Below are positions 42,326-53,265 of a stretch of 64,000 bases of DNA, one piece after another. Below the pieces are notes generated by a model. The model ran no database searches. It was not told where the DNA came from and worked only from the letters and a program-made list of their open reading frames with translations. Both the position numbers and the translations under genes were made by a program. Origin of the DNA: Bettongia penicillata ogilbyi (Eukaryota > Chordata > Mammalia > Diprotodontia > Potoroidae); NCBI GenBank assembly GCA_023548195.1, contig JAJHZJ010000419.1:2744273-2808272 (forward strand). The letters run 5' to 3'. Position 1 is the first letter of the stretch. Each line of letters starts with the position of its first letter.

Positions 42326-43530
42326 AAATGTCATATGCCAGTATGGTTCAGTAATTCTAGAGGACTGTATATGTTCCTGGGAAGTGGGCATTGGTGACAA
42401 AGGATGATTAGCGTTCTAGCAAAACCAAATTCATTACCCTTTTGGGGTGTCCCATCTAGAGTAGTGCTATAAGTCTAGAGAATTGTATAGGTTCCAGAAG
42501 AAGATGGAGGTCCACCCGAAAGGTAAAGGTAGACATGAGTATTTCTGTACTCAGATGTGAGTCCTTTGTGGGACTTAGGATGTTAAATAAAATCTATCCT
42601 GTGTATGATGTTTTATTACCCTGAGTACTTCCCTGTGGGTGGAAAATCTTCCCCCTTTTACTCTGCATGGAAATTTACATAAAAGCCAAATTGTTATTAT
42701 ACCTTGGAGAGGGCAGAGGCATGGAACAAAATGTGTGAGAAATTCCCAAGATTAAACTCCATCTGTGTGAGCCTGACTTATGGACTATTGTGCCCTACAT
42801 ATAACCCCATCTCTTCTTCAGTCTTAAAAACAAACTGTGATCAGGTTACCAATATAAATGCAAAGGTGTTACCATTTACAGAAGCTTATCTATCATAAAA
42901 TCAACTGGGATATGGCAAGCAGATCTTGACAAATCAGATCTGTAAGGTTTTCCCCATGTCCCTCATACAAATTTATGGCATTAGTATTTCTCTGCCAACA
43001 TAAAGAAGAGACCACATAAAAATATAGCAAATATTTCAGAGTTGCCAAATCCCATGGGAGATTAAAAAGATTGAAAGTTCTCTTTCAAAATGGAAGCAGC
43101 TATGAATAAGTTTATACATGCAGCACAGTAAAAAAAAAAAAAAAAAAACCCCAAAAACAAAAAAATATCACTCTTGTGTCACATAATCTACCCCAACTAG
43201 GTCAAAGATTACTGAACAATAACAAGGCATTCTTTTTACATGAGAGTGAGGGGGGAAAGTGAGGCAAATGCTGCTAAAAAAGGATTTAAGAGTCTAACTG
43301 AATGTGATTTGAAGCTTTAAAATAAACAGATTTCACAAACAGTTTAAACACAATGTAATCTGATCATTAAGATCTTTCTAATAAATGGCATCAGCAGTTT
43401 TCAGCATGTCTTTGATCTCAAAGGCAACTTTGTCTCAGCCATCTCAACTGACCCACCTAGAGGGAGGTGGCTGATCCTGGGGCAGAGTGTTCTTTTCTTA
43501 ACTTATAGAATTTGGTCTTGTTCAAGTATC
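42326..43530. other. 1.2 kb unassigned
   Basis: A run of 18 A at about 43131-43148 could mark a lost retroposon tail, but no body was recognised upstream. Confidence 0.45.
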
Positions 43531-43860
43531 AGAAGTAATCATTTGTTTTCATTTGTTCATTCGTTTGTACATTCATTCATTCATTCCTTTAGCAAAGAGT
43601 TATGAAATTCCTACTATGTACAAGGCATTGTGCCCCTACTCTAAAGGATCTTACTGAGGAGTAGGCACTAAAGGAAGATTTATGTAAGAAGTGGCATCCA
43701 AGCTGAATCTGGAAGGAATCTAGGAATTCCAAGAGGCAGAAAAAAAGAGGAAGAGTAGTCATTGCAGATGGATGTAGGAAATGGGATATGGTGAACAGAA
43801 GAGGGGGGAAGGAATAAGCATTTATAAAGCACCTGCTGTATACCAAGCATGGTACTTAGT
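43531..43860 (-). mobile_element. L2 LINE 3' region
   Basis: TTCATTCATTCATTCC, CCTACTATGTACAAGGCATT, AGTGGCATCCAAGCTGAATC, CTAGGAATTCCAAGAGGCAG. From 43810 an inverted CORE-SINE end (AATAAGCATTTATAAAGCAC) begins. Confidence 0.75.
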
Positions 43861-44019
43861 ACTTTAGAAATTCTATCTCATTTGAGAAGACCAATTAGAT
43901 CAGTTTGGTTGAAAAAGAATACATAAAGGGGAGCAACAGGAAGTCTATCTGGAAAGAAAAATCGGTACCATTATAGTAAAACACTCCCAAAGTCAAAGAA
44001 AGGTTGTTTCTCAAGTTGT

Positions 44020-44640
44020 CAAGTCAACAAGCATTTATTAAATGCCTGATGTGTGCAAGGCATTGTGTTAAGTATGGGGGTTACAAAGGCCAAAATAAGC
44101 CCTTGCTTTTAAGGAGCACACACCATAATCAGGGAGATGACTATGTACAAACAGGCCACATACAGGATGAATTGGCAATATGCACTCTAGACTTAGCAAT
44201 GATACTAACAATGACTCTGAAAGCCTTCTTAGAGAACTGATAAATTTTAACTGAAATTTGGAGGGAGCCAAGGAAACCAGAAGGTGGAAATGAGATGGTG
44301 AGAATTCCAAGCATGGGTACAGTTGGCTGAAATGGAGAAGAATGTCTTGTTCAAGGAAAAGCAAGAAAGCTTATGTCACTAGATCACAGAGCACTTTGAT
44401 GTATTAAAGACTGAAAACAAAGGAAAGATCCAAGTTATGATTACCAAACAGAGAAGTGTACATTTGACCTTGAATGTAATGGGGAGGCATTGTAATTTCC
44501 TGGTTGGGGGAAGAGAGAGGTGGAGACATGGGATGACCTGGGTTGGGGATAGACTGGAGTGGGAGGAGACTTGGATATTGAAATGCTTATATATGAGGCA
44601 TTCTTTATAAAAATACAAAGAAGAGAAAAGAAAGAACCAC
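44020..44640 (-). mobile_element. L2 LINE 3' region, long
   Basis: CAACAAGCATTTATTAAATG, GCAAGGCATTGTGTTAAGTA, GAGATGACTATGTACAAACA, GAATTCCAAGCATGGGTACA, GCAAGAAAGCTTATGTCACT, ATGACCTGGGTTGGGGATAG follow the L2 3' region for over 500 bp. Confidence 0.85.
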
Positions 44641-44924
44641 AAACAAGTAACATAGCTTTGAAAGCTACATGTTGAAATTAGTATACACTTTAAAAGAAAC
44701 AAAAGTTAAATAGAACAAAGATCTGCAGATTCAAGTTCTTCTATTCTCCTATATATAGGGAAATGTCTATTTCATTTGGTGTTTATTAAGTTCCAAATAA
44801 AAATGAAATTTTCAAAAGGAAAAAGAAAATATCCATTGATTAGGCTAATTTTAAAGGAAGCTTCAAAAAATTTAAGTAAGCCCTTTTACCCCTCCCCCTA
44901 AAAAAATCTTCCCAAATAATCTTT

Positions 44925-45540
44925 CTAAAGCACCAAAGTAACCATGTTGCCTCTATGCTCAAAAGTCTTCCAAGGATCTCTATAATCTACAGGATAAAGA
45001 ACACATATGGAATTTTCATAGAAAACAGGGTGAAAGATAAGGGAGAATATACTGACTTCCATGGTATCTTCATTACACAGCCTCACTAGGGTTGAAACTA
45101 AAGTTACAGATGTAGAAGGGCTCTAAACTGAAGCAATAACTTCCAAGTTGAAGTTAATCATAAGCAATTATGGCCAAGTGTTTCCATTAAAAGTTTCATG
45201 TACTATTTACTGCACTGTGAGTTATCCAATAAAATCATCCAGCTATTAAAAAATAACACACTACTTAGATTATTTAAGATCCTCCACAAACTGGCTTCTA
45301 GTTTATCAAGCCTTATCTTTTTCTTGAACTTTTGCCTCTGTATCTTTGCACAAGCCTGTTCCCTGTGTCTAGAATCCATTCTCTCTTTTTCTTTGCTTCT
45401 CAGAATCTTTTTCTCCTTTCAAGACTCAGTTCAACTGCTACTTCCTCCATGAAGCTTTCCCTGATTCTCCCAAGGATGAATGTTCTCTTTAAATTTCCTT
45501 ATACTAAACTTATTTGGATATATGTTGCAACTGCCTAGTG
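44925..45540 (+). mobile_element. L2 LINE 3' region, interrupted
   Basis: 44925-45000: AATCTTTCTAAAGCACCAAA, TCTATAATCTACAGGATAAA. 45260-45540: CTCCACAAACTGGCTTCTAG, CCATGAAGCTTTCCCTGATT. The roughly 260 bp between (45001-45259) is unassigned and presumably inserted. Confidence 0.75.
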
Positions 45541-46539
45541 CATGTAGCACCCATAGTCCATATTATCCATAAGTCAATTCAGTTAACCCAAACCACTAGT
45601 TGACTCCATGGAGAGGAAAAGTTGCTTAAGTAAATTGAGGAAATAGGTCAATAAAACTGGTCAAGCCAAGTAGCCCAATATAGACAAACCTGTAGGCAAA
45701 TCCATAGTGTGTATTGCTTCATTATGTCAAGGATCCATGATTTCATCCCTCTGTCAATGAGGATTGAAACCTTTCCCTACCATGTAGAAGATCCCTTACT
45801 AATTTCTGACAGTTAAAAAGTTCACCACCTCCTGCTGGTGATGAGCATCTCTGATCTTAGCAATGCTGATTCTTGAACAAAACATGTCAGTCCATGGCTG
45901 CACCTGTTCTTAAAGCCTTCCCAATTTGTTCAGATGTACCCTGATTTGTGCTCGCCTGGCATAGTCATCAAGAAAACAGTGTCATGTCTCCAGAAGAATG
46001 AGACATAAAAAAGGACTTTAGTGGAAGAAGTATTTATTTTTTTCCCATCTTTCAAATCTGAAGGAGATCCATTGGGACCTTTGAGTTGATTAGATTCAGT
46101 GAGAACTTTCAGATGTGAAGTAATCATTGTATTATTCAGGAAAACATAAATCAAATAAGATTTCTGAACTGGAAAAAGATTCCAAGAACCAGAATGTGGT
46201 CTGTGAAAGCAGTAGCATTGTTGGGTTATGCCAAAGCATTAGTGTTATGATACATATCCTTAGGGAAAGAGTTGGACACAGCCCTAATAATCCACTGTAT
46301 CCAGTTGCAATTACTAGATAAACAACTTAACTTTTCATAAGGGGCGATATGGGAGATGGAGTAATTTGGTGATACTTGGAAACCATCTTGCAGCAAAAGT
46401 ATAATAAAGCAACAGTATTCTCAAATGGAACTTGAAACAAAAGAAAATGTAAGTCTATGCATATTATCTACTTGAATTTTATAGAATAATCAAGTGGATT
46501 TTCTTATTTATGTTAGGGATCATAATACATTTCATTGAA
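45541..46539. other. 1 kb unassigned
   Basis: No repeats recognised; short frames at 45930-46154 and 46127-46321 without motif. Confidence 0.45.
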
Positions 46540-46750
46540 CATAAGAAGTGTTATGACCATTGACTTAGAGCTGGAAGGATGTTAGCAACCCTTTAAATTC
46601 AATTCCTTCATTTTACGGCTGAAAAAACTGAATTTCAGAGAGGAGAAATGAATTGCCCAAAGTGATGTGACTTATTAAATGGAAGAAGCCAGTTTGAAAT
46701 CCTTTACTCCAAAATCTTTGCTCTTTTACATTGTGTTGCTACCCCAAATG
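46540..46750 (-). mobile_element. Ancient SINE (inverted core)
   Basis: GACTTAGAGCTGGAAGGATG, TTCATTTTACGGCTGAAAAA, GAATTGCCCAAAGTGATGTG, CCAGTTTGAAATCCTTTACT. Confidence 0.7.
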
Positions 46751-47469
46751 GGTTATAGTCTTCACTTTGTTGTTGATGGTAAAGGTAAAATAAAATCATC
46801 TTTGTTGTTCATCGAGAACCAAGATATTTTTACTTTATGAATAAGTAAATTGATCTTGCTATATTTCTTAGCATGAGACAAGAGAAAAGCACCAACAGAG
46901 GAAAATCCAAGATTTTCTATTTCCTTCAATTCCATTTATAATTTCCTTTTTTGTACTTATCTGAAAAAATAGAATTCTATTCTTTGTTCTCTACTCAGCA
47001 GGGAGCATTAGTTAAGCAGGGATTGAAGGATGTTAAGTAGGTAAAGGAATCAAAAAAGGGAAATTCAATTGTGCATATGGGTCTTACCAACATGGCAGAA
47101 CTGTCCTGGAAATAATGAGAACTTTGGGGAGAAGTGACAAATTCATCCTAGAATTTTTTATAAAAGGAAAAATAAGTTAGACATGGCCTTCCATGCACCC
47201 TAGAACTGGTGAAAGGTGATTTCAAAGGGTCTAGAGAAAGGACAGATATGATCCTCTGGACTAAAATAATATAAAGGAATTTGGACCAGAAAGAGTTGGG
47301 AATCCAAGGATGAGTTGGGAAGACACAAAGAAAACCATTCTAATTAAAAAGAATAGTAATTATCCAGAGTTCAATATAGACATGTGTGGAACTCATCAAC
47401 AAATCTATTTAAATATACATATATATGATTATGATATGTATGTATATAAAGAGATATAAGATGAAAACA
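46751..47469. other. Unassigned; may include the upstream part of the L3/CR1 element
   Basis: No motif allowed a confident extension of the LINE that starts near 47470. Confidence 0.4.
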
Positions 47470-48345
47470 AGGACAGGCAACAGAGGATGAATACGAGAGC
47501 TTGGCATAGAGCTAAAAGAAAAATGTGAGTCTGGTGAAAAAAACTAAGGACAACAAAAGAGGTTTTTTTATTTTTTTTAATCGATGTTGTCAGAAAGGGG
47601 AAAACTCAAAGAAAGGAGAATACCAGGGCTTGAGGGGAATGAGACAATAACTGGCAACCCAGAAAAGACAGAAACACTCAGTAATTAACTGAGTAATTCC
47701 TTCTTCTTGGCCAAGGAGAATGACTATTGCTCTATAGGATATAAATAGGATACAGGATATAAATGGCTAATATGGAATTAATATCCAATATAAGTAAAAA
47801 GAAAATAAGCTAGTTTCCCTTGATGAATTCAAGATACTTGGCCTAGATGAACCATATATCTTAGGTATTAAATATGTGATTTCGGAGTCACTGTCAGAAG
47901 TATCTTAAAATAGAATATGTATGGTATGTGAAAATAGAATACGTATCATAGGACCAGAGAAAAGAAAATATTGCCCAAATTTAATATATTTATACATATT
48001 ATACACATATGTATCATACAATATCTGTGTGCATAGATACATTATATAACTATATTTTTAAGAAAAATATATAAAAACTACAGGTCAGTGAACTTGACTT
48101 TGATTCCTGGGAAAATTCTAGATTTTTTTATTATTATTAAGATGTTCAATAAATATTTAGAAAGGAAGTCTTAATTATATGGAACCAGGATGGTTTTATC
48201 AAGAATCAGTCATACCTTGTTGATTATTAAAGCTACAGATAAGAATGTTGCAAATATAATTCATCTAGATTTTAGCAAAATACTTGATAAATTATGTTAT
48301 ACTATTATCTTGGAAAATGTGAAGAGACAGACGTTAAATTATTGT

Positions 48346-49290
48346 ACATTTCAGGTATTTGTTGTCCTGTAAGCTAAACCCATATGTGCAAAAATATGTT
48401 AATATGTATACATATGCAAATATGTATACACATAGGATGTCTAAGTATATCAACAGGTAGCTTAACTCAAGGATAGATTAGATAGATATAGATGATATAG
48501 ATATAGTTACATAGATGTAATTATAGATATAGTTATAAATATAGCTATAGGTATAGATAAATGTAGGTATCTCTGGAATATTGCCAGTCCCTCTTCAAGG
48601 AAGACTATGGTTCCTGCCTTGAGAAGTACAGAAGAAACTGGCTTGTCTGTTCTCCTTTAAGAGACAGGTATACCAAGCTAGAATTATATCTATCTACCCC
48701 CTCCCCCTAAACATTACAGTTTAAAGACAGAACCTTGGGACCACTATTTCTTAAAGGAAGCAGGTATCTAAAGATTACACTCTCTCACTCCAAACTTGAT
48801 TCCTTCCCTTGTGTACTACCAGTTATACAAAAGACATCACAATAGTAACCAATGAGTAAACTCATTTATTCACAGAGCAAACAGAATTCAGAAAAACCAT
48901 ACAGATTAGAATATATCAGAAAATGATAACAAAAGTAAAAGAGCTCCTTAGATAGAAATGAGCTGAAGTTTCACTCACTCAAAAGAGATGCCCCTTATCT
49001 CACCCAAGGAAAATTCCCTAAAGTCTCTAGGAAAATGAATTAAAAATCAGGAGATATTGAAGAGTCAGCTTCCCCCTACAAGGAGAGTCTATAGGAAAGA
49101 CTTTTTCTTTCTACTTCCAGGAGTTAGTCCCAAGGGGAATTTTGGGTGTATGTCTCTCTCAGAGCAAGAATCAATAATACCTCTCTTCTCCAAAGTTCTT
49201 GCACTAATTTCACCTTTGCGTAAGCACATTGCACATATCAGAATTGTCTTTATCAATTAGGAGAGTCTTATGCAAAATGTACTAGATTTG
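48346..49290. other. About 0.95-kb insertion in the L3/CR1 element, unclassified
   Basis: The LINE sequence is continuous in order across this interval, so it was probably inserted. Its left third is AT-rich simple repeat; 48560-49290 is non-repetitive in this window. No LTR ends or duplication could be fixed. Confidence 0.5.
48470..48560. repeat. (TAGATA)n-like simple repeat
   Basis: Units TAGATAGATATAGATGATAT and TAGATATAGTTATAAATATA. Confidence 0.9.
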
Positions 49291-49567
49291 GCCAGGATAT
49301 ATACAATTAAATGGATTTGGATCTGTTGGAATGACTAAACTCACCTAGTAATCTTAATAATTCAATGTTAACTTGATAAGAGATCTCCACTGGAGAGCCA
49401 TAAGTATCTGTGCTTGGCATTATACTGTTTAACATTCCTATCAATGACTTGCTAAAGTCACAGACAGCATAATTGTCAAACATGATGATCCCAAGAATCT
49501 GTGAAAGAAAGCTAACACACTAGATGACAATCTATAGATCCAATGAGATCTGATAGACTATATAGCA

Positions 49568-49730
49568 CAGGTGTCAAACTGACTGCCCACAAAGGAACCA
49601 GATTAAAATGTAATAGGAAAATGTTTGACAAAAGAAATAAAAATACATTATAACATAGATAATGTTAATTTGTGGTTTACTAAATGAGTATGGAGGGCAG
49701 GGATGTTTCTATTTGAGTTGGACATCATTG
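49568..49730. mobile_element. Short hAT-like MITE nested in the L3/CR1 element
   Basis: 163 bp with diverged inverted ends: CAGGTGTCAAACTGAC at the left, GAGTTGGACATCATTG at the right, both near the CAGGGGTGTCAAACTC type. The flanking LINE text reads across it. The 8-bp duplication is not clear. Confidence 0.55.
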
Positions 49731-50689
49731 AACCACATCATTGGGCTAAGCCTAACAAGATGAAATTCAATCAGGACAAATGTAAAATTTGACACTTTGG
49801 TTAAAAAAAGTAAATTTCATAAGTATAATTTTGAAGAGGTATGGTTAGATCATCATTTGCTTGGGAAAAAAAAGAACTAGAGGCTTTAGTTAACTGCAGC
49901 CTCAGTGTGAATCAACTGTATGATAGGACATCCAAAAAAAGCTCATGCAACCCTTTGGCTGCACTAAGATCAATTCATACCTTCCAGGAATAATAAAGTT
50001 AGCATCCTGCTATAACCCTGCTCTGGTCAAACCACATCCGATTGTTCTGTGCTCAAATCTAGGCACCAAAATTTAGGAAGGGCTTTGAAAACCTGAAGCA
50101 TGTCCAAAGGAAGGCAACCAGGATAACAGAGGAACTTAAATCTGTGTCCCATAAAGAATATTGGAAGGAAGTGAGATTATGAAAGCTGGAGAAGAGAAGA
50201 TTCAAGGAAGCCATGACAATCGTCTTCAGTTATTTAAAAGGCTATCATGTAGGGATGGATTACACTTTGTTTGATGACAGAAGGCAGAACCAGCCATAAC
50301 AGGTAGAAGTTACAAAGAGGTATCTATAGACTTGATATCAGAAAAACCTTCCTCACTATTAAAGTTGTCCAAAAATGAAATGGACTGCATTGGAAAAAGA
50401 TAAGCTGCCCTCCTTGGAGGTCTTCAAGCAAAGGCTGGACCATTCACTGTCCAGTATTATCATAATGGGGCTCCTTTTTCGGTACAAATTTCCTTCTCAT
50501 TCTAAAATTCTTCACTTCTGTAAAATGCCTGGGCTGCACATTCACATTGTAATGGTGTCCATTTGCCCAAGGAAAACATAGCAAAACTGATCATAGGGGG
50601 AACCTGTATTTATTAAGAAGATCACAATGCTCACAATAGTGATGTTGTGATCTGCTTGTTAAGATCATATAAAGTACTGTCCCTTTTGT

Positions 50690-51260
50690 AGGTTTCCCTA
50701 CTGTACGTGATGTGTTTATCTGGAACAGACAATACACATGGTCAATGAGCTGGACCCAGAGTTGAAAAGGAAGAAGACAGTAGGCAGGATTGCTTTGGGG
50801 AAATATAAAACGCTGTTATTGACCCCCAAGCCTCCCAACACAGCAAAAGCCCATTTTGTCAATACAAAAACTTTAGTGGTGTTGCTGCATGGCTAGAAGT
50901 CTCAAAACCATTGCCTCTGGAAAACAAGATGATCATCCCTCAGGAGGCAATGGAAAGGGGCATGGTAGGTGTGAGTAGACTGCGATGCATAACCAGCGAG
51001 GAACTCAGAGAGCAAGAATAAGAGTGAATCAAAGAACTGTATAGTAGGAAAAGTAGATGGTTTGGGCCCACGGCAAGAGCAAGGGATGGCAGGTGAATGG
51101 CAGGACCTGGCACCCTTTTAGTGTTGGAAGAACGCAAAGAAGGCCTCCAACATAATGGGTGGACCCCTACTGGTAAACTTTTAGGAGAACATAACAGGAA
51201 AATTTGCCCTTTGGGAAGCAGATATGCATGGTTTTTGACCATAGCATTAAAGCGAAATCC
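50690..51260 (+). mobile_element. RTE/BovB-like LINE 3' end
   Basis: An open stretch at about 50716-50893 gives YLEQTIHMVNELDPELKRKK then VGRIALGKYKTLL and AKAHFVNTKTLVVLLHG, matching the RTE region after the RT core (YLG...ELxPELxRR...ak.F...vLPaLlYG). Downstream, EAMERGMVGVSRLR at about 50944-50985 matches the ERRMLGVS-type motif. Stops and frame changes follow, so it is dead. Opposite strand to the fragment at 1-575 and from a different part of ORF2. Confidence 0.75.
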
Positions 51261-51419
51261 TAAATTGATGAGATCATCAATTGGTTTTCACATATGAGAA
51301 GGCTCCCTAATACCGGAACCAAAAATTGCTTATTTCCTAGAAGTAGTTATCTATAGCATTCCTCTGATCTACGAGATTAGCTACTCTTATAGTCAATAAG
51401 CCACCTTGCCTTCAAACTA

Positions 51420-51640
51420 CTACATTATCATCATCATCAAAATGACAAGAACACCTCTGTGTTTATTGAGCTTTCCTCACAATAGCCTTGTAAGGTAGGT
51501 AATGAAAGTGATAGGATCCCTCTTTCCAGATGAGGAACCTGAGGCTTTGAAAAGATAAATGATTTCACTCATAATCAGAACTAGTAAGTGTTTGAGAAAG
51601 GATTTATGAATATCCTGATTTCCAGTCAAGAGTAACCCAG
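51420..51640 (-). mobile_element. CORE-SINE
   Basis: CAATAGCCTTGTAAGGTAGG, TTCCAGATGAGGAACCTGAG, AATCAGAACTAGTAAGTGTT, TATCCTGATTTCCAGTC. Confidence 0.75.
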
Positions 51641-51789
51641 GAATAGTGCAGGGAAGGAAGATGAGCCAGTATCTAGGAGAAGCTTGCTTTCTTCTCACCA
51701 ACTAACTTTAAAAAAGAAGAATCTCAGTTCTCCTGACTCTATGCTGAAAACTCTCTTCCCTATGCTAGTTGGAATGTCACAGCAGAAAC

Positions 51790-51950
51790 CCTAAAGTCTT
51801 TAAATTCATGGTTCATTCAAGCAATTCCTTAGATTCGTGGAATTCATAGAGCCAAAAGGAACCTTTGGAATCATCTAATCTAGTATTCCCCCACCCTCTT
51901 TTACCAGTGAGGAAGTCCAGAAAGATTTTACAATTTACTCAAAGTCATAG
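51790..51950 (-). mobile_element. Ancient SINE (inverted)
   Basis: AATTCATAGAGCCAAAAGGA, ATCATCTAATCTAGTATTCC, CCAGTGAGGAAGTCCAGAAA. Confidence 0.6.
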
Positions 51951-51954
51951 GACT

Positions 51955-52195
51955 ATCATCATTAGCATTTACATAGCACCTTAAGGAGGGCAAAGTTCCT
52001 TACATGCGTTATCTCATTGATTCCCACAATTCTGTGGAGTAGGTACCATTATTATTCTCATTCAAAGAGGAGGAAACTGAGGCAGACAGAGGTTAAGAAA
52101 CTTGCCCAGAGTAACACAACTAGTAAAGTGTCTGAGGCTGCATTTGAACACGTCTTTCTGACTTCTAGGCCTTCCCTCTATTCATAGTGCCACAT
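51955..52195 (-). mobile_element. CORE-SINE
   Basis: CATCATTAGCATTTACATAG, GTTATCTCATTGATTCCCAC, GAGGAAACTGAGGCAGACAG, AACTTGCCCAGAGTAACACA, CCCTCTATTCATAGTGCCA. Confidence 0.87.
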
Positions 52196-52609
52196 TTAGT
52201 GATGACACAGTCTCATCTCAGTGTTATTTGCACTTTCTTTTTATATTACCAGTAAGTACTTCAGCTCAGAATCTCGTTAAGGAAAGACTGTACTGCAAAG
52301 ATTCAGTCAATAACTCTAGACACAACATGAATGACAGGTATCTCCCACTTCCCCAGAAGATGGTTGATGGACTTAATGTGACTCAAAAAATATTGACAAA
52401 CTGGTTGGAAAATGTCTAAGATTATCTACGTTAGAACTATAACCACAGTGAGGTATTTCAAGGCAGTGCCCCATGTGGTAATGCCTAAACCTCAGCTAAA
52501 TGCCTCCAACCCCAGCTGCTTAGCAGGTGGCAAAGGAGACATCACATAGAATTCTGTGGGTTCTGCAGTGCCCAGTGTTACTTCAGCATCTGCAGATCAG
52601 AAATATCCT
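52196..52609. other. No recognisable feature
   Basis: Unassigned. Confidence 0.5.
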
Positions 52610-52845
52610 CTCTAGCTATGGCACAATGGACCAAATACTGCATTGGGGTTGGAGTACCTGAGTTTGAATCTTTTCTCTACTACATACATTTGCATCTACT
52701 ACATACATACTCTACTACATTTTACTGCATACATGTGATCTACCTCACCTCTCTGGGCCCCAATTTCCTCATCTATAAAACAAAAGGGTTGGACTAAATG
52801 TCTTATAAAGCTCCTGTCAGCTCTAAATCTATGTTCCTAGGTTCC
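52610..52845 (+). mobile_element. CORE-SINE with small internal repeat
   Basis: ATGGCACAATGGACCAAATA head, GAGTTTGAATCTTTTCTCTA, then CTACTACATACAT units repeated at about 52676-52733, then CAATTTCCTCATCTATAAAA, TCAGCTCTAAATCTATGTTC. Confidence 0.83.
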
Positions 52846-52859
52846 TAAGCTTGCTAAAC

Positions 52860-53265
52860 TTCAGTTTTCTTATCTGCTCAATGGCACTAATAATCTTTTC
52901 ATTCAATAGTAATCTTTTCACTATCTATTTTGTCCATCTAACAGTGAAGAAAGTCCATGGTAAACCTTAAAGCACTACATTGTTCAGTCATTTTTCAATC
53001 ACATCTGGCTCTTTTCTTGGCAAAGATATTGGAGTGGTTCACCATTTTCTTCTCCAGCTCATTTTACAGATGAGAAACTGAGGCAAACAAAGTTAAGTGA
53101 CTTGCCCAGGGTCACATAACTAGTACGTATCTGAGGCCAGATTTGCACTCAGGAAGACAAGCCTTTCTGACTCCAGGTCCAACACTCTATCCACTGTGCC
53201 ACCTAGCTGCCCAAAATGCTATGTGGATGTGACTTAACATCATTATTCTCATTGTCACATGGAAT
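52860..53265 (+). mobile_element. CORE-SINE split by a composite SINE
   Basis: CTTCAGTTTTCTTATCTGCT and AAACCTTAAAGCACTACATT before, ATGCTATGTGGATGTGACTT and ATTATTCTCATTGTC after 52979-53212. Confidence 0.65.
52979..53212 (-). mobile_element. Composite SINE, nested
   Basis: TTGTTCAGTCATTTTTCAAT, TTGGAGTGGTTCACCATTTT, TTAAGTGACTTGCCCAGGGT, TCCACTGTGCCACCTAGCTG. AAAGCACTACATTG and AAAATGCTATGTGG at its edges may be a decayed duplication. Confidence 0.87.

Larger units (their letters stand above)
47470..50480 (+). mobile_element. L3/CR1-clade LINE, ORF2 C-terminal half and 3' UTR, with later insertions
   Basis: Runs of CR1/L3 ORF2 survive in order: GACAACAAAAGAGGTTTTTT (47550), TGATGAATTCAAGATACTTG and GGCCTAGATGAACCATATAT (47821), ACAGGTCAGTGAACTTGACT (48080). 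A frame at 48190-48372 carries NIIHLDFSKILDKL, the reverse-transcriptase LDFSKAFDKV-type motif. After an interruption (48346-49290) it resumes: GGAGAGCCATAAGTATCTGT (about 49393), CATTGGGCTAAGCCTAACAA, CCTGCTCTGGTCAAACCACA (50017), AAGGAAGGCAACCAGGATAA, AAAAACCTTCCTCACTATTA, TTGGAGGTCTTCAAGCAAAG. Many stops and indels: an ancient, dead copy, but the longest LINE remnant in the window. Confidence 0.8.

Noticed and set aside
48560..49306. LTR with TG...CA ends
   Set aside because: A TG start and CA end can be picked, but no duplication or polyadenylation region supports them; left as an unclassified insert.
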